Origin: Methylocapsa palsarum
GTDB lineage: Bacteria; Pseudomonadota; Alphaproteobacteria; Rhizobiales; Beijerinckiaceae
Direction: 5' to 3'
Assembly (NCBI RefSeq): GCF_900114285.1
Contig: NZ_FOSN01000008.1
Coordinates: 62,001 to 126,000, forward strand
Length of the DNA: 64,000 nt
Below the pieces are notes generated by a model. That model saw only the letters and a program-made list of their open reading frames with translations, searched no databases and was not told the DNA's origin. Shown in pieces: positions 1-10,830 of the stretch; within the stretch, counting starts at the first letter, position 1, and each line of letters starts with the position of its first letter. The position numbers were made by a program, and so were the translations under genes.

Positions 1-253
1 CTGGCGCGATTCGGCCAAGGCCGAAGACGCGGCAACAAATATGAAAATTACTGCCCAAGATCTGCTTAAATTCGGGATTATTGACAAGGTTGTCGCGGAG
101 CCTGTCGGAGGCGCCCACCGCGATCCCGAAGCCGCGGCGCTGGCGACGGGAGACGCCATCGCCGACGCCTTGAGGGGTTTGGAGCACATGTCGCCCGACG
201 AAATAAAGACGGCAAGAACAGACAAGTTCTTGAATATTGGCCGGAAAATCTGA
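1..253 (+). CDS. accA: Acetyl-CoA carboxylase carboxyltransferase subunit alpha, C-terminal end
   Basis: Only the last 84 codons are inside the window; the first complete codon is at base 2 and the reading frame runs in from the left edge. The tail (SAKAEDAATNMKIT, then DLLKFGIIDKVV, then a helical end) matches the C-terminus of AccA, the alpha half of the carboxyltransferase that moves the carboxyl group from carboxybiotin to acetyl-CoA, making malonyl-CoA for fatty acid synthesis in the cytosol. The internal ATG at 41 is not a start. The partner accD is not in the window. Confidence 0.93.
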   Translation, partial: WRDSAKAEDAATNMKITAQDLLKFGIIDKVVAEPVGGAHRDPEAAALATGDAIADALRGLEHMSPDEIKTARTDKFLNIGRKI

Positions 254-469
254 CCGGCCGGCAGGGGAAGCTCGCGCAAGGCCGCGGGTTTAAACCCATT
301 AAATAAGCATTGCTTTACCAAAACTGGAAGATTGCCGGCGCGAAGCCGCGCGCGCTGGCAGAATAGCGCCGCAATCGCTTCGTAAGCTTAGGCGTTTGGC
401 GCAAGCCAGCCGCTCGAAGGGCCGTGGACCGCTTTGGCGGCCATGGAATATTCAAAGGGCCAGAGACAA

Positions 470-1924
470 ATGATTCGCAAACCTTTTGTCCATCGCGCCG
501 CCGCATTGGCTCTCCTTTCCGGGTTGGCGGTTCCGCTCGCCGGCTGCGAGGACAGCGGCCTTACGCCCAACGCGCACGCCTACGCGCCGATCGCTCCCGA
601 AACCCTCGCCCTGATGGAAGAGAAGGGAACCACCAAAAGCGCGCCGGTTCTCATCCGCACGTACAAGAAAGAGTCCGAGCTCGAAATCTGGAAAATGAAG
701 GCGGACGGGCGGTACGCGCTCCTGAAGACCTACCCGATGTGCCGCTGGTCCGGCCAGCTTGGCCCCAAGGTCCGCGAGGGCGACCGCCAGGTGCCCGAAG
801 GCTTCTATTCGATCACGCCCGCCCAGATGAACCCCAATTCGGCCTATTATCTCTCGATGAACGTCGGCTACCCCAACGCCTATGACCGGGCGATGGGTCG
901 CGCCGGCGGCTCGATCATGGTGCATGGCGTTTGCTCGTCCGCAGGTTGCTTCTCGATGACCGACCCGCAGATCGGCGAGATTTACGCCATCGCCCGCGAG
1001 GGCTTCGCCGGCGGCCAGCGCGCCGTGCAGATGCAGTCCTACCCGTTTCGCATGACCGCCGAGAATCTCGCCAAATACCGGCTCGATCCAAACATCAGCT
1101 TCTGGAAACAGCTGAAGGAAGGATCCGATAATTTCGAGGTGACCAGACAGGATGTCCGGATCGGCGTTTGCGACAAGCATTACGTCTTCAATGCTGTTCC
1201 GGCGAACGGCTCCCAATTCGACGCGACGGCGGCCTGCCCGCCGCTCAAGCGCGACGACGAAGTCCAGCGCCTCGTCGCCCAGAAGGAGCAAAAGGACTCA
1301 ACAAAAATCGCTGAACTCGCGGCTCAAGGCGTTCGTCCCGTGCGAACGGTTTACGCCGACGGCGGCCAGCATCCCTCGTTCGCCTCGAAGCTCCAGAGCG
1401 TGAGCCGCCCCGAAGCGCTGGCGCAAGGTCCTGTCGATATCGCGCTCGACGATGGAACGGCGGCGAGCAAGAAAATCCGCCTGTCTCCGGCCGTGCAACT
1501 CGCAGGGCTGAGGGCGAGCGCGCCCGCTTCCGCGACGATCGTCGCCCCCAGCAATCCGGCCGACGTGACCGGGACGATATCCGAGCCCGTCAAGCAATCA
1601 GCCTCGCTTCTGGGCCGCTGGTTCGGACCAAAAGCGTCCGCGGACGACGCCGCGCCCGCAGCGGCCGCAACGGCGAGCGCTTCGGTCGCAACGGCTGTCA
1701 CCCCGCCGCCCGCCGCGCCCCAAACCGCCAAAAGCAAGCAGGCCGCAGTGACGGCGAAACCCGCCTCCCCGACCGTCAAGGCGAAAACCCAGGCGGCCAC
1801 GCCTGCGGCCAAACCCGCCAAGGAGATCACCGGAGCGACCGCGGCTCCGCCGCCGCCCGCAAAGGCGTCCGGTCTGACGACGCCGGCGGCGACTGTCGCC
1901 GTCGCCGATCAACTGCCTCGTTGA
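470..1924 (+). CDS. L,D-transpeptidase (YkuD/YafK type) lipoprotein
   Basis: Expected to act on peptidoglycan stem peptides in the periplasm. The ATG at 470 is preferred over the upstream TTG at 434 because it opens directly into a signal peptide ending in a lipobox (PLAGC, lipid-carrying Cys26). The catalytic signature is HGVCSSAGC, with His152 and the nucleophile Cys160. This is the YafK/ErfK variant of the YkuD domain, spanning about residues 58-200. From about residue 290 onward the protein is low-complexity Ala/Pro/Lys sequence, probably an extended periplasmic linker or wall-binding tail. It is 484 residues, long for the family because of that tail. It is a single gene between accA and greB. 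Confidence 0.85.
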   Translation: MIRKPFVHRAAALALLSGLAVPLAGCEDSGLTPNAHAYAPIAPETLALMEEKGTTKSAPVLIRTYKKESELEIWKMKADGRYALLKTYPMCRWSGQLGPKVREGDRQVPEGFYSITPAQMNPNSAYYLSMNVGYPNAYDRAMGRAGGSIMVHGVCSSAGCFSMTDPQIGEIYAIAREGFAGGQRAVQMQSYPFRMTAENLAKYRLDPNISFWKQLKEGSDNFEVTRQDVRIGVCDKHYVFNAVPANGSQFDATAACPPLKRDDEVQRLVAQKEQKDSTKIAELAAQGVRPVRTVYADGGQHPSFASKLQSVSRPEALAQGPVDIALDDGTAASKKIRLSPAVQLAGLRASAPASATIVAPSNPADVTGTISEPVKQSASLLGRWFGPKASADDAAPAAAATASASVATAVTPPPAAPQTAKSKQAAVTAKPASPTVKAKTQAATPAAKPAKEITGATAAPPPPAKASGLTTPAATVAVADQLPR

Positions 1925-2032
1925 GCCCGCGCGCGGGCGCGAAATTCGTGACCTGCTGAGTCTTTGTACGTCTGATGACGTCCGGGCTATGCTTCTTGGG
2001 AAGTGCGCGTCGTTTCCGGAATCAGACAGCGG

Positions 2033-2584
2033 ATGAGCAAGGCCTTCACCAGGGAAACCGGGACGGACGACGATCTCGACGACGAGATCGATGAAATCGA
2101 CGCATTGCCCGCCGGAACAAAAAACTACATCACGCCCGAAGGAATGGCGCGGCTGCAGGCCGAGTTCGCGCGCCTCCACCAGGTCGAGCGTCCTGAAGTC
2201 GTCGCCACCGTCTCCTGGGCGGCGGGCAACGGCGACCGCTCCGAAAACGGCGATTATATCTACGGCAAGCGACGGCTGCGCGAAATCGACCGCCGCATGC
2301 GGTTCCTTCGAAAACGGATGGAGATCGCGGAAATCGTCGATCCCGCGCGGCAGACAAACCGGCGCCAGGTCTTTTTCGGCGCGACGGTTCGCTACATCAA
2401 TCCACGCGACGAGGAAAAAACCATCCGAATCGTCGGCGTCGACGAAGCGCGCTCGGACCTCGGCGAAGTCAGCTGGATCTCGCCCATCGCCAGGGCGCTT
2501 CTGAAGGGCCGGGAGGGCGACGAAGTGGAGGTGCGAACCCCAAAGGGCGTCGAAAAAATCGAGATCGTGAAGATCGAATATTGA
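2033..2584 (+). CDS. greB: Transcription elongation factor GreB
   Basis: GreB enters the RNA polymerase secondary channel and stimulates cleavage of backtracked RNA. The 183-residue protein has an N-terminal coiled coil, with an acidic tip in the stretch GDRSENGDYIYGKRRLREID at about residues 65-85, and a C-terminal FKBP-like domain that ends in TPKGVEKIEIVKIEY. The retained YGKRRLREIDRR segment favours GreB over GreA. The start at 2033 (MSKAFTRE) is preferred to the upstream in-frame start at 2003 because MSKAFT-type starts are usual for GreB. An acidic run (DDDLDDEIDEID) follows the start. Confidence 0.92.
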   Translation: MSKAFTRETGTDDDLDDEIDEIDALPAGTKNYITPEGMARLQAEFARLHQVERPEVVATVSWAAGNGDRSENGDYIYGKRRLREIDRRMRFLRKRMEIAEIVDPARQTNRRQVFFGATVRYINPRDEEKTIRIVGVDEARSDLGEVSWISPIARALLKGREGDEVEVRTPKGVEKIEIVKIEY

Positions 2585-2600
2585 GGCGAAGGAGACTCGC

Positions 2601-3248
2601 ATGCCGGACATTTCGGCGGCTCACGGGCAACCTGATTCGCAAAAGATCATCGGCCTTTATGATCGGCATGCGCGGGCGTTCGATCGGGAACGAAACCGCA
2701 GTCTGTTCGAAAGACCCTGGCTTGATCGCTTCCTGCGCCTGCTCCCCGCCGGAGGATCAATTCTTGACCTCGGATGCGGGGTTGGCGAGCCGATCGGCCG
2801 CTATTTCATCGAGTCGGGACGCGAGGTGGTCGGCGTCGATTCGTCCCCCGCCATGATCGCCGTATGCAAAAATCGCTTTCCACGCGGCACTTTTGTTGAA
2901 GCGGACATGCGCACTTTATCGTACCCGCGCAGCTTCTCGGGCATTATCGCTTCGGACAGTTTTTTTCATCTGACCCCGGCGGATCAGCGCAAGATGTTCG
3001 GCGTTTTTCGTCAGCACGCCGATAAGGGAGCCGCTCTTATCTTTACAAGCGGCCCCGCCTATGGGGTGTCAATGGGCGAATACCATGGCGAGCCGCTCTA
3101 CCACGCCAGTCTCGATGTGGCCGAATATCACGCGCTTCTCGACCAAAACGGCTTTCAGGTCGTGTCCTTTGCCCTCGAAGACCCGGATTGCGGCGGTCAT
3201 ACAATCTGGCTTGCGAAAATGACTTCGCCGATTCGCCCCGACGTTTGA
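2601..3248 (+). CDS. Class I SAM-dependent methyltransferase
   Basis: A 215-residue Rossmann-fold methyltransferase. SAM-binding motif I is ILDLGCGVGEP near residue 53, the acidic ribose-binding residue follows in VVGVDSS, and later strands carry FVEADMR and GIIASDSFFHL. No substrate-specific domain is visible, so the methyl acceptor (small molecule or other) cannot be named. The gene starts 17 bases after greB and could share its transcript. It converges with the fumarase gene, with only 13 bases between the stops. Confidence 0.8.
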   Translation: MPDISAAHGQPDSQKIIGLYDRHARAFDRERNRSLFERPWLDRFLRLLPAGGSILDLGCGVGEPIGRYFIESGREVVGVDSSPAMIAVCKNRFPRGTFVEADMRTLSYPRSFSGIIASDSFFHLTPADQRKMFGVFRQHADKGAALIFTSGPAYGVSMGEYHGEPLYHASLDVAEYHALLDQNGFQVVSFALEDPDCGGHTIWLAKMTSPIRPDV

Positions 3249-3261
3249 TCTTGCGCCCGCC

Positions 3262-4878
<1,617 letters not shown>

Positions 4879-5053
4879 CGTGGAAGCAGCCTCATGGCGT
4901 TGCGCTGACCTATTCTAGAGCGCTTCTGGATCAGATGAAATCTGCGGATTGGGGCGCCTCGCTCAATGTCAGGAAGCTGGAGCCAATTCGACCCGGTCCG
5001 GGTTTTAAAGGACCGTTCCGGCAAAGCCGCCCGCAAGCAGGAAAGCCAAGGCC

Positions 5054-6052
5054 TTGAAATTTCCGTTTCCCGTCCTCGTCTGCGACATCGGCGGCACGAA
5101 TGCGCGATTCGCCCTGGCCGCGGGCCCGGGCGCGCCGCTGGAGCCTGGTCCGCATGTCAGGACCGCCGACTTCCCTAGCTTTGAGGACGCCGTCGCGGCC
5201 GCCGTTCCTCGCCTTTCAGCCCGCCCGCTTTCGCTCATCGCCTGCGCCGCGGGACCTGTGGCCGGCCGGACGGTGAAATTGACAAATGCGAACTGGCTGA
5301 TCGACGGCGAAACAGTGGCGGCGCGAGCCGCGCTCCGTCAGGGTCTGCTGCTGAACGATTTCGAAGCGCAGGCGCTGTCCCTCCCCGTGCTCCGGCGCGA
5401 GGCGACCATTCCGATCGGGCGCGATTTCAAGCCCCGCCCCGGAGTTCAACTCGTTATCGGCCTCGGCACCGGGCTCGGCGCGGCCGCTTTGATCGAAGCC
5501 GATGGCCGCCATCTCGTCCTGCCGACCGAAGCCGGGCATATGGATTTTGGTCCGAAGGGGACAAAACAGGCGGCGATCTGGTCTCGCCTCGACACGAGAC
5601 CGCACGGCAGGATCAGCGTCGAGACGCTTCTCTCGGGGTCCGGCCTTGCGCGCCTGCACCGCGCGCGCCGCCTCGAGGAGGGACAAGCCGAACCTTCGTT
5701 GGACGAGATCGCGCTGGTCGCACGGGCGAACGCGGATCCCGGCGGCGACGAAGCCGCGACGCTTCGGCTGGCGTGGAGCCTCGTCGCGCGATTTTCGGGC
5801 GATTTCGCGCTGGCTTTCCTCGCCAAGGGCGGCGTGACCTACGCGGGCGGAATTCTGCCAAGGCTGGTGAAGTTTCTGAATGCGCAGGACTTCCGCGCCG
5901 AATTCGAAAACAAGGCTCCGCTTGAGGACGTCCTGCGAAGCATCGCTACAAGGCTGATCGTCGCCAAGGATTCGGTCCTGTCCGGCATGGCCGCGATCGC
6001 AGCGGCGCCGCAGAATTATGCGATCGATTACGCGCGGCGCGCCTGGCGCTGA
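5054..6052 (+). CDS. glk: Glucokinase
   Basis: Phosphorylates glucose with ATP at the entry to glycolysis or the Entner-Doudoroff pathway. The 332-residue protein has the Glk-family phosphate loop DIGGTNARFAL at residues 10-20, a second ATP-binding loop GLGTGLGAA, the EAGHMDF segment with its conserved Glu and His, and the late VTYAGGILPR motif. The start is TTG at 5054, preceded by the purine-rich stretch AGGAAAG; no ATG fits ahead of the phosphate loop. It converges with ptsN. Confidence 0.88.
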   Translation: MKFPFPVLVCDIGGTNARFALAAGPGAPLEPGPHVRTADFPSFEDAVAAAVPRLSARPLSLIACAAGPVAGRTVKLTNANWLIDGETVAARAALRQGLLLNDFEAQALSLPVLRREATIPIGRDFKPRPGVQLVIGLGTGLGAAALIEADGRHLVLPTEAGHMDFGPKGTKQAAIWSRLDTRPHGRISVETLLSGSGLARLHRARRLEEGQAEPSLDEIALVARANADPGGDEAATLRLAWSLVARFSGDFALAFLAKGGVTYAGGILPRLVKFLNAQDFRAEFENKAPLEDVLRSIATRLIVAKDSVLSGMAAIAAAPQNYAIDYARRAWR

Positions 6053-6065
6053 ACCGGGTTTCGGA

Positions 6066-6542
6066 TCAAGCCGCGTGCGACGTCGTTTCTTCGGTCAGAA
6101 CCGCGTAGAGCGCGCTGACGTCGCGAGCGGCCCGAAGTTTCGTCGTGACCGAGGGATCGCGCAGCAGACGCGCGATCCGGGCCAGCGCCTTCAGATGATC
6201 CGCGCCTGCAGATTCAGGGGCGATCAGAAGGCAGATGAGATCCACCGGCGCTCCGTCCAGCGCCTCGAAATCAATGGGGCGCACGAGACGGGCGAAAATG
6301 CCGAAAATGGATTTCGCCTTGATCAGTTTGGCGTGAGGGATCGCGATCCCTTCGCCAACTCCGGTCGAACCAAGCCGCTCGCGCTGGAGCACGGCGTCGA
6401 AAATCTCGCGCGCGGGCAATTTCGACAATTGCGCGGCCCGTTCGCTCAGTTCCTGAAGCGCAAGTTTCTTCGTATTCGCCTTGAGCGACGGAAGGATCGC
6501 ATCAAGCGTGATCAAATTGGACGATAGCATGAGATGAAGCAA
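6066..6542 (-). CDS. ptsN: PTS IIA-like nitrogen regulatory protein PtsN (EIIA-Ntr)
   Basis: The last phospho-acceptor of the nitrogen phosphotransferase relay. It regulates potassium transport and other targets and does not move sugar. The phosphorylated histidine sits in GIAIPHAKL (about residue 73). The length of 158 fits the family. The true start may be the ATG at residue 5 (MLSSN, base 6530). It lies downstream of hpf and rpoN, the classic order rpoN-hpf-ptsN of proteobacteria. Confidence 0.92.
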   Translation of the reverse strand: MLHLMLSSNLITLDAILPSLKANTKKLALQELSERAAQLSKLPAREIFDAVLQRERLGSTGVGEGIAIPHAKLIKAKSIFGIFARLVRPIDFEALDGAPVDLICLLIAPESAGADHLKALARIARLLRDPSVTTKLRAARDVSALYAVLTEETTSHAA

Positions 6543-6614
6543 TGTCTTCGAAGCCCGTCTTCGGCAGATGGAGTGAGGTGTTCGCGGCGCAGACTCGTCA
6601 ACGCGGGGAGCGGA

Positions 6615-7244
6615 TCATGGCCGCCCAGGATCTATCCAGCCGATATTGCCGTCGGCGCGGCGATAAACGATATTTGTCCTGCCATCCGAGTCATGACGAA
6701 AGACCAGAACGGGGGCATTAGTCAAGTCCAACTCCATCACGGCCTTGGAGACTGTCATCCTCTTAAACGCGGAAGACGGCTCGGCGATGACCGCTGGATT
6801 GAGACTTCCGTCCTCGCCGGTCCAAGGCCTCAGAGGCGGAAAATCATCGAACCGCTCGTCTGCGGACTCCTCGGCGTCCGCGAGCCCCGACGCCGCCTTT
6901 CCACCATTCAGCTTCAAAGCGGCCGGAGGGGCGGACAGATCCTCCGCCGCATGATGATCAGACAGGCGCTTCCTGTAGCGGCGGACCCGCCTTTCGATCT
7001 TGTCGGCGGCGCGATTGAAGCTGGCGTAGGGCTCGCGCGCCTTGGCGTCGGCCTGAAGCGTCGCGCCCGAGTTCAGATGCAACGTGCAATCAGTGCGAAA
7101 GCCTGATCCTTCCGGCTCGATCGTGACATGGCCAATGATCGGCCCGGCACCGTATTTCGTGAACGCCGCATCGATCCGCGCCTCGACGTGCGAGCGAAGC
7201 GCTTCGCCAATGTCCAAATTCTTGCCCGAGACGCGCAACGTCAT
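6615..7244 (-). CDS. hpf: Ribosome hibernation promoting factor, long form
   Basis: Binds the 30S decoding region in starvation and drives 100S ribosome dimers. The N-terminal S30AE/RaiA domain spans about residues 1-105 (start MTLRVSGKNLDIG). After a variable linker, the C-terminal dimerisation domain is at about residues 150-205 (PVLVFRHDSDGRTNIVYRR). This two-domain layout defines the long form. It is the middle gene of the rpoN-hpf-ptsN set; 173 bases separate it from rpoN. Confidence 0.93.
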   Translation of the reverse strand: MTLRVSGKNLDIGEALRSHVEARIDAAFTKYGAGPIIGHVTIEPEGSGFRTDCTLHLNSGATLQADAKAREPYASFNRAADKIERRVRRYRKRLSDHHAAEDLSAPPAALKLNGGKAASGLADAEESADERFDDFPPLRPWTGEDGSLNPAVIAEPSSAFKRMTVSKAVMELDLTNAPVLVFRHDSDGRTNIVYRRADGNIGWIDPGRP

Positions 7245-7417
7245 TGCCCATTCTCCGCTTGCCGGCTTCGGCGCTAGCTTCTTGTCGTCGTCTTGTTTGT
7301 GACGTTCTTGTTAAAGGGTTAGGAGCGTCTCCTTTCGAAGTCAATGGCTCGATTGGGGGGTCCGCAGGCGCTTAAGAAAGACGAAATCCGGGGCGCAGCG
7401 GGGATGCCTGAGGCCTT

Positions 7418-8977
7418 TCATGCTTTGACGCGGCGGCGTTCGACCGACGAGGGGATTTTCAGGCTTTCGCGATATTTGGCGACGGTGCGCCGGGCGATGC
7501 CGATATTCGCCTCCTTGAGCTTCGCGACGATCGCGTCGTCGGAAAGAACGTCGTCGGCGCGCTCGCGGTCGATCATCTGGCGGATCCGGTGCCGCACCGA
7601 TTCCGCGGAATGGGCGTCGCCGCCATGATGCGAGGCGATCGACGCCGTGAAGAAATACTTGAGCTCGAACAGGCCGCGCGGCGTCGCCATGTATTTGTTC
7701 GACGTCACCCGCGACACCGTTGATTCATGCATGCCGATCGCGTCTGCGATCATCTTCAGGTTCAGCGGGCGCAGATGCTCGACGCCATGCGCGAAGAAAG
7801 CGTCCTGCTGGAGAACGATCTCGCTCGAAACCTTGAGGATGGTGCGCGCCCGCTGTTCGAGGCTTTTTGTCAGCCAGTTGGCGGTTTGCATGCAAGACGA
7901 CATGAAGGCTTTTTCGGTGTCGTTGACCTTGCCTTTGGAAACCTGGGCCACGTAGGAATTGTTCACGAGAACGCGTGGAAGGACTTCCGTGTTCAGTTCG
8001 ACATGCCAAGCTCCGTCGGGCTGGCGCCGCACGATCACGTCGGGCACGAGCGGCTGAATCGATCCGCCGCCAAACGCCCGCCCGGGCTTGGGATCGAGCC
8101 GCCGGATTTCAGCCAGCATATCAACGATGTCGTCTTCGTCGACGTTGCAGATCTTCCGCAGGGCGGCGAAATCGCGCTTGGCGAGAAGCGGCAGGTTGGC
8201 GACCATGGCCTTCATCGCGGGATCGAAGCGGTCGCGCTCGCGCAATTGAATGGCGAGGCATTCGGCGATGTCCCGGGCGCCGACGCCGGAAGGATCAAAT
8301 GTCTGGATCACGGCGAGGATGCGCTCAAGCCTTTCGCTCCGCACCTGAAGGCGCGCCGCGACCTCATCCAGAGACGCGGAAAAGTATCCGGCGTCGTCAA
8401 TCGAATCAATCAGGACCTGGCCGATCAGCCGGTCGGTCGGATCCGAAACGGCGAGGTTCAACTGAGTCTCCAAATGGTCCTTGAGACCGATTTCAGCGGC
8501 GAGATAGGCCTCAAGGTTGGACGCTTCGCCATCACCTGAGGGGCCGCCCGAAGGACCGGACCAGGAGGTCGACGAGAGTCCCGCGCCCTCCATGGGCGCG
8601 GCTTGTTCGCCCGGCGTCGCGGCCCGATCGTCATCGAACGCGTTCGACAATTCGGTGCCAAGGCTGGATTCCAGGGAACCGCGATCGGTCGCGAACGAGT
8701 CCGAACTCCAATCGACTTCGCCCGCGTCGCTGAACGTCTCGCTTGCGCCCGCCTCGGCGGCGTCGCCGCCGCCTGCCGCCCCTGCCCCATCGGCGGCGTC
8801 AAGCGCGCGCGCCACGTCCTCGGCGCTTTCCAGAAGCGGATTTCGTTCGAGCTCCTCCTGGACGAATTGGGTCAGTTCAACATTCGAAAATTGCAGAAGC
8901 TTGATGGCCTGCAGCAGTTGAGGCGTCATGACCAGGGATTGCCCCTGACGCATGATAAGCTTGGTTGAGAACGCCAT
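7418..8977 (-). CDS. rpoN: RNA polymerase sigma-54 factor
   Basis: Alternative sigma factor for promoters of the -24/-12 class, opened by enhancer-binding ATPases. The Gln/Leu-rich region I is at residues 10-50 (SLVMTPQLLQAIKLLQ). An acidic, variable region II follows at about 55-165. The core-binding region comes next, and the C-terminus has the exact RpoN box ARRTVAKYRE that reads the -24 element. Its length of 519 is typical. It lies between lptB upstream and hpf downstream, as in other Hyphomicrobiales. Confidence 0.97.
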   Translation of the reverse strand: MAFSTKLIMRQGQSLVMTPQLLQAIKLLQFSNVELTQFVQEELERNPLLESAEDVARALDAADGAGAAGGGDAAEAGASETFSDAGEVDWSSDSFATDRGSLESSLGTELSNAFDDDRAATPGEQAAPMEGAGLSSTSWSGPSGGPSGDGEASNLEAYLAAEIGLKDHLETQLNLAVSDPTDRLIGQVLIDSIDDAGYFSASLDEVAARLQVRSERLERILAVIQTFDPSGVGARDIAECLAIQLRERDRFDPAMKAMVANLPLLAKRDFAALRKICNVDEDDIVDMLAEIRRLDPKPGRAFGGGSIQPLVPDVIVRRQPDGAWHVELNTEVLPRVLVNNSYVAQVSKGKVNDTEKAFMSSCMQTANWLTKSLEQRARTILKVSSEIVLQQDAFFAHGVEHLRPLNLKMIADAIGMHESTVSRVTSNKYMATPRGLFELKYFFTASIASHHGGDAHSAESVRHRIRQMIDRERADDVLSDDAIVAKLKEANIGIARRTVAKYRESLKIPSSVERRRVKA

Positions 8978-9148
8978 GGTTAAATCATCTAACCGTTGAT
9001 GCGAAAGTGCCCGCCATTTAGGCCCGTTTCTTGCATCATATCACGAAAATTTCGATTGTCTCCATGCGAAGCAAAATAGTCTTGAATTTTTCCAAACTGA
9101 AATTCGGCGCCGCGCATTGAGCGTAGGGCTCTCACGGCCCGGCCGCCG

Positions 9149-9931
9149 TCAGAGACGGAAATCGTCGCCGAGATAGAATTCGCGCACTCTCTGATCCGCG
9201 ACGATTTCGTCCGGAGCGCCTTCCGTAAGAACCCGGCCGGCATGAAGGATGTAGGCTCTGTCGGTCAGACGTAGGGTTTCGCGCACATTGTGATCGGTGA
9301 TGAGCACGCCGATGCCGCGCCGCTTCAGATGCTGAACCAGAGCCTGAATGTCGCCGATTGAGATCGGATCGATGCCGGCGAATGGTTCGTCGAGAAGAAT
9401 GAATGAGGGCCGGCTCGCGAGCGCCCGCGCGATTTCGCAACGCCGCCGTTCCCCGCCCGAGAGAGCGATTGCAGGCGCCGCGCGCAGGGGTTTGAGGTCG
9501 AACTCATCGAGCAGGGCGTCGAGTTCATGGGCGCGCTTGCGTTTGTCGGGCTGGGTCATTTCCAGAACGGCGAGAATATTGTCCTCGACGCTGAGCCCCC
9601 TGAAAATGGAGGCTTCCTGGGGCAGATATCCAACGCCGAGGCGCGCCCGGCGATACATCGGCAATCTGGTCACGTCATGGCCGTCGAGCGCGATCGTTCC
9701 GGCGTCCGGACGGATCAGGCCCGTGATCATGTAGAACAGAGTCGTCTTGCCGGCTCCATTGGGGCCAAGAAGACCCACGGCCTCGCCGCGTCGAACCGAG
9801 ATGCTGACGTCCTCGACGATGAGCCGGGCCTTGTAGGCTTTGCGCAAATGATGGACTTCAAGCAGCCCCTGTTTCGCCGCATCGGCCGCCTGTTCGCCGG
9901 CGAGCCCCTCGGACGGGTGATGGGCGCTCAT
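9149..9931 (-). CDS. lptB: LPS export ABC transporter ATP-binding protein LptB
   Basis: The cytoplasmic ATPase that powers lipopolysaccharide extraction by LptFG. ABC motifs in order are Walker A GPNGAGKTT, signature LSGGERRR, Walker B FILLDEPFAGID and the switch histidine in LITDHNVRETL. The open frame extends to 10048, but the first 39 residues are basic and unlike the family, so the ATG at 9931 (MSAHHPSEG) is chosen; even then about 25 extra residues precede the conserved start LLEVHHLRKAYK. It lies between lptA and rpoN. A 290-base gap separates it from lptA, more than usual for this pair. Confidence 0.93.
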   Translation of the reverse strand: MSAHHPSEGLAGEQAADAAKQGLLEVHHLRKAYKARLIVEDVSISVRRGEAVGLLGPNGAGKTTLFYMITGLIRPDAGTIALDGHDVTRLPMYRRARLGVGYLPQEASIFRGLSVEDNILAVLEMTQPDKRKRAHELDALLDEFDLKPLRAAPAIALSGGERRRCEIARALASRPSFILLDEPFAGIDPISIGDIQALVQHLKRRGIGVLITDHNVRETLRLTDRAYILHAGRVLTEGAPDEIVADQRVREFYLGDDFRL

Positions 9932-10221
9932 TGACGCCGACTCGCCTGCTTCTGCGCGCCGCCCCGCCGTGGCGCGCACGAGGCCGTCAATCCACGTTGC
10001 GAGCAGCCACCTTCTTGAGGCCGGGGGGAAGATCGGGCGAAGAAGCAAGGCGGATCAATCCTTCGTTGACTAAAGCCAGCGCCTTCCCCGGACGGTTGAG
10101 CATTCTTTTCCGGCAGGGCGGCGTCCTCCGTCAAGAGCAGGCCAGCCTGATCTTGGCTAAAGCGCGGGCCAAATGCGATCAAGCAGGATCCGGGTCCGCC
10201 GGGCGTCGGAGAGGGGGATCG

Positions 10222-10830
10222 TCAGGGGCTCTTTGGCTTTTTCCGATCGTCATCGGCGCCGCTGTTCGGGAGGAACATGCTTCTCACGCGTCCCGTCACG
10301 GCGGCCTGATTCGAGGTCAGATCGTAGATCAGCTTGTCCCCCTTGGTGACGTTGGGGCCCTGGCTCAGCGTGACATTGCCGGTCAGATAAATCTTGTTTT
10401 CCGATTTCTCATAAACGCCGCTGTCGCCGGTTCCGATCTGGTCTTTCGAAATGACCGTCACCGGTCCTGCGGCCTCCATGCGGCGCACCTGGCTCGACGA
10501 CGAAGGCGCGGCGTTCGCCTCGCCGGCCTCCTTCGGCGTGAGAAAGATCACCAGCGTCGTCGCCTTCAATTTGCTTTCGCCCTGGGTCGCGACAACATTT
10601 CCCGAATAGACGAGCTTCTGCTCCTTGTCGAAATAATCCAGTTTCGCCGCGTCGATATTGACCGGCTCCTTGGAATTGCCGCCGGGCAGGATCGCGCCCG
10701 TCCGCGCCTTTTGCGCGAACGCCGGCGAGGCGCCGGGGCCATCAAGGACGGCGCAGGCGGCCGCCAGCCCGGCCAGGATCAAATAGCGAACAAAGGACCG
10801 CGATTGCGGTCCGCGCGCAGACCCGATCAT
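10222..10830 (-). CDS. lptA: LPS transport periplasmic protein LptA
   Basis: Forms the beta-jellyroll bridge that carries lipopolysaccharide from LptC to LptD. The 202-residue precursor has an N-terminal signal peptide (about residues 1-39, cleavage near AFAQ), followed by the OstA-like repeat pattern: NIDAAKLDYFDKEQKLVYSG, then DSGVYEKSENKIYLTGNVTL. The ATG overlaps the lptC stop as ATGA, so the two are translationally coupled. A Lys-rich tail ends the protein. Confidence 0.9.
   Translation of the reverse strand: MIGSARGPQSRSFVRYLILAGLAAACAVLDGPGASPAFAQKARTGAILPGGNSKEPVNIDAAKLDYFDKEQKLVYSGNVVATQGESKLKATTLVIFLTPKEAGEANAAPSSSSQVRRMEAAGPVTVISKDQIGTGDSGVYEKSENKIYLTGNVTLSQGPNVTKGDKLIYDLTSNQAAVTGRVRSMFLPNSGADDDRKKPKSP

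Noticed and set aside
287-298. GGGTTTAAACCC palindrome after accA as a terminator
   Set aside because: No loop and no T-tract; a short chance palindrome is as likely.
1598-2611. 337-codon minus-strand frame across the L,D-transpeptidase end and greB
   Set aside because: It is the GC-rich shadow of greB and the Ala/Pro tail; composition is Arg/Gly/Asp-rich without domain sense.
4915-4945. Further copy of the dispersed repeat upstream of fumarase
   Set aside because: Only TAGAGCGCTT matches; the following palindrome (CAGATGAAATCTG) differs, so it is at best a very diverged relative.
9928-10182. Possible small gene in the 290-base gap between lptB and lptA
   Set aside because: The frame has no ribosome site, no conserved look and biased composition; the gap more likely is untranslated or holds an lptB promoter.
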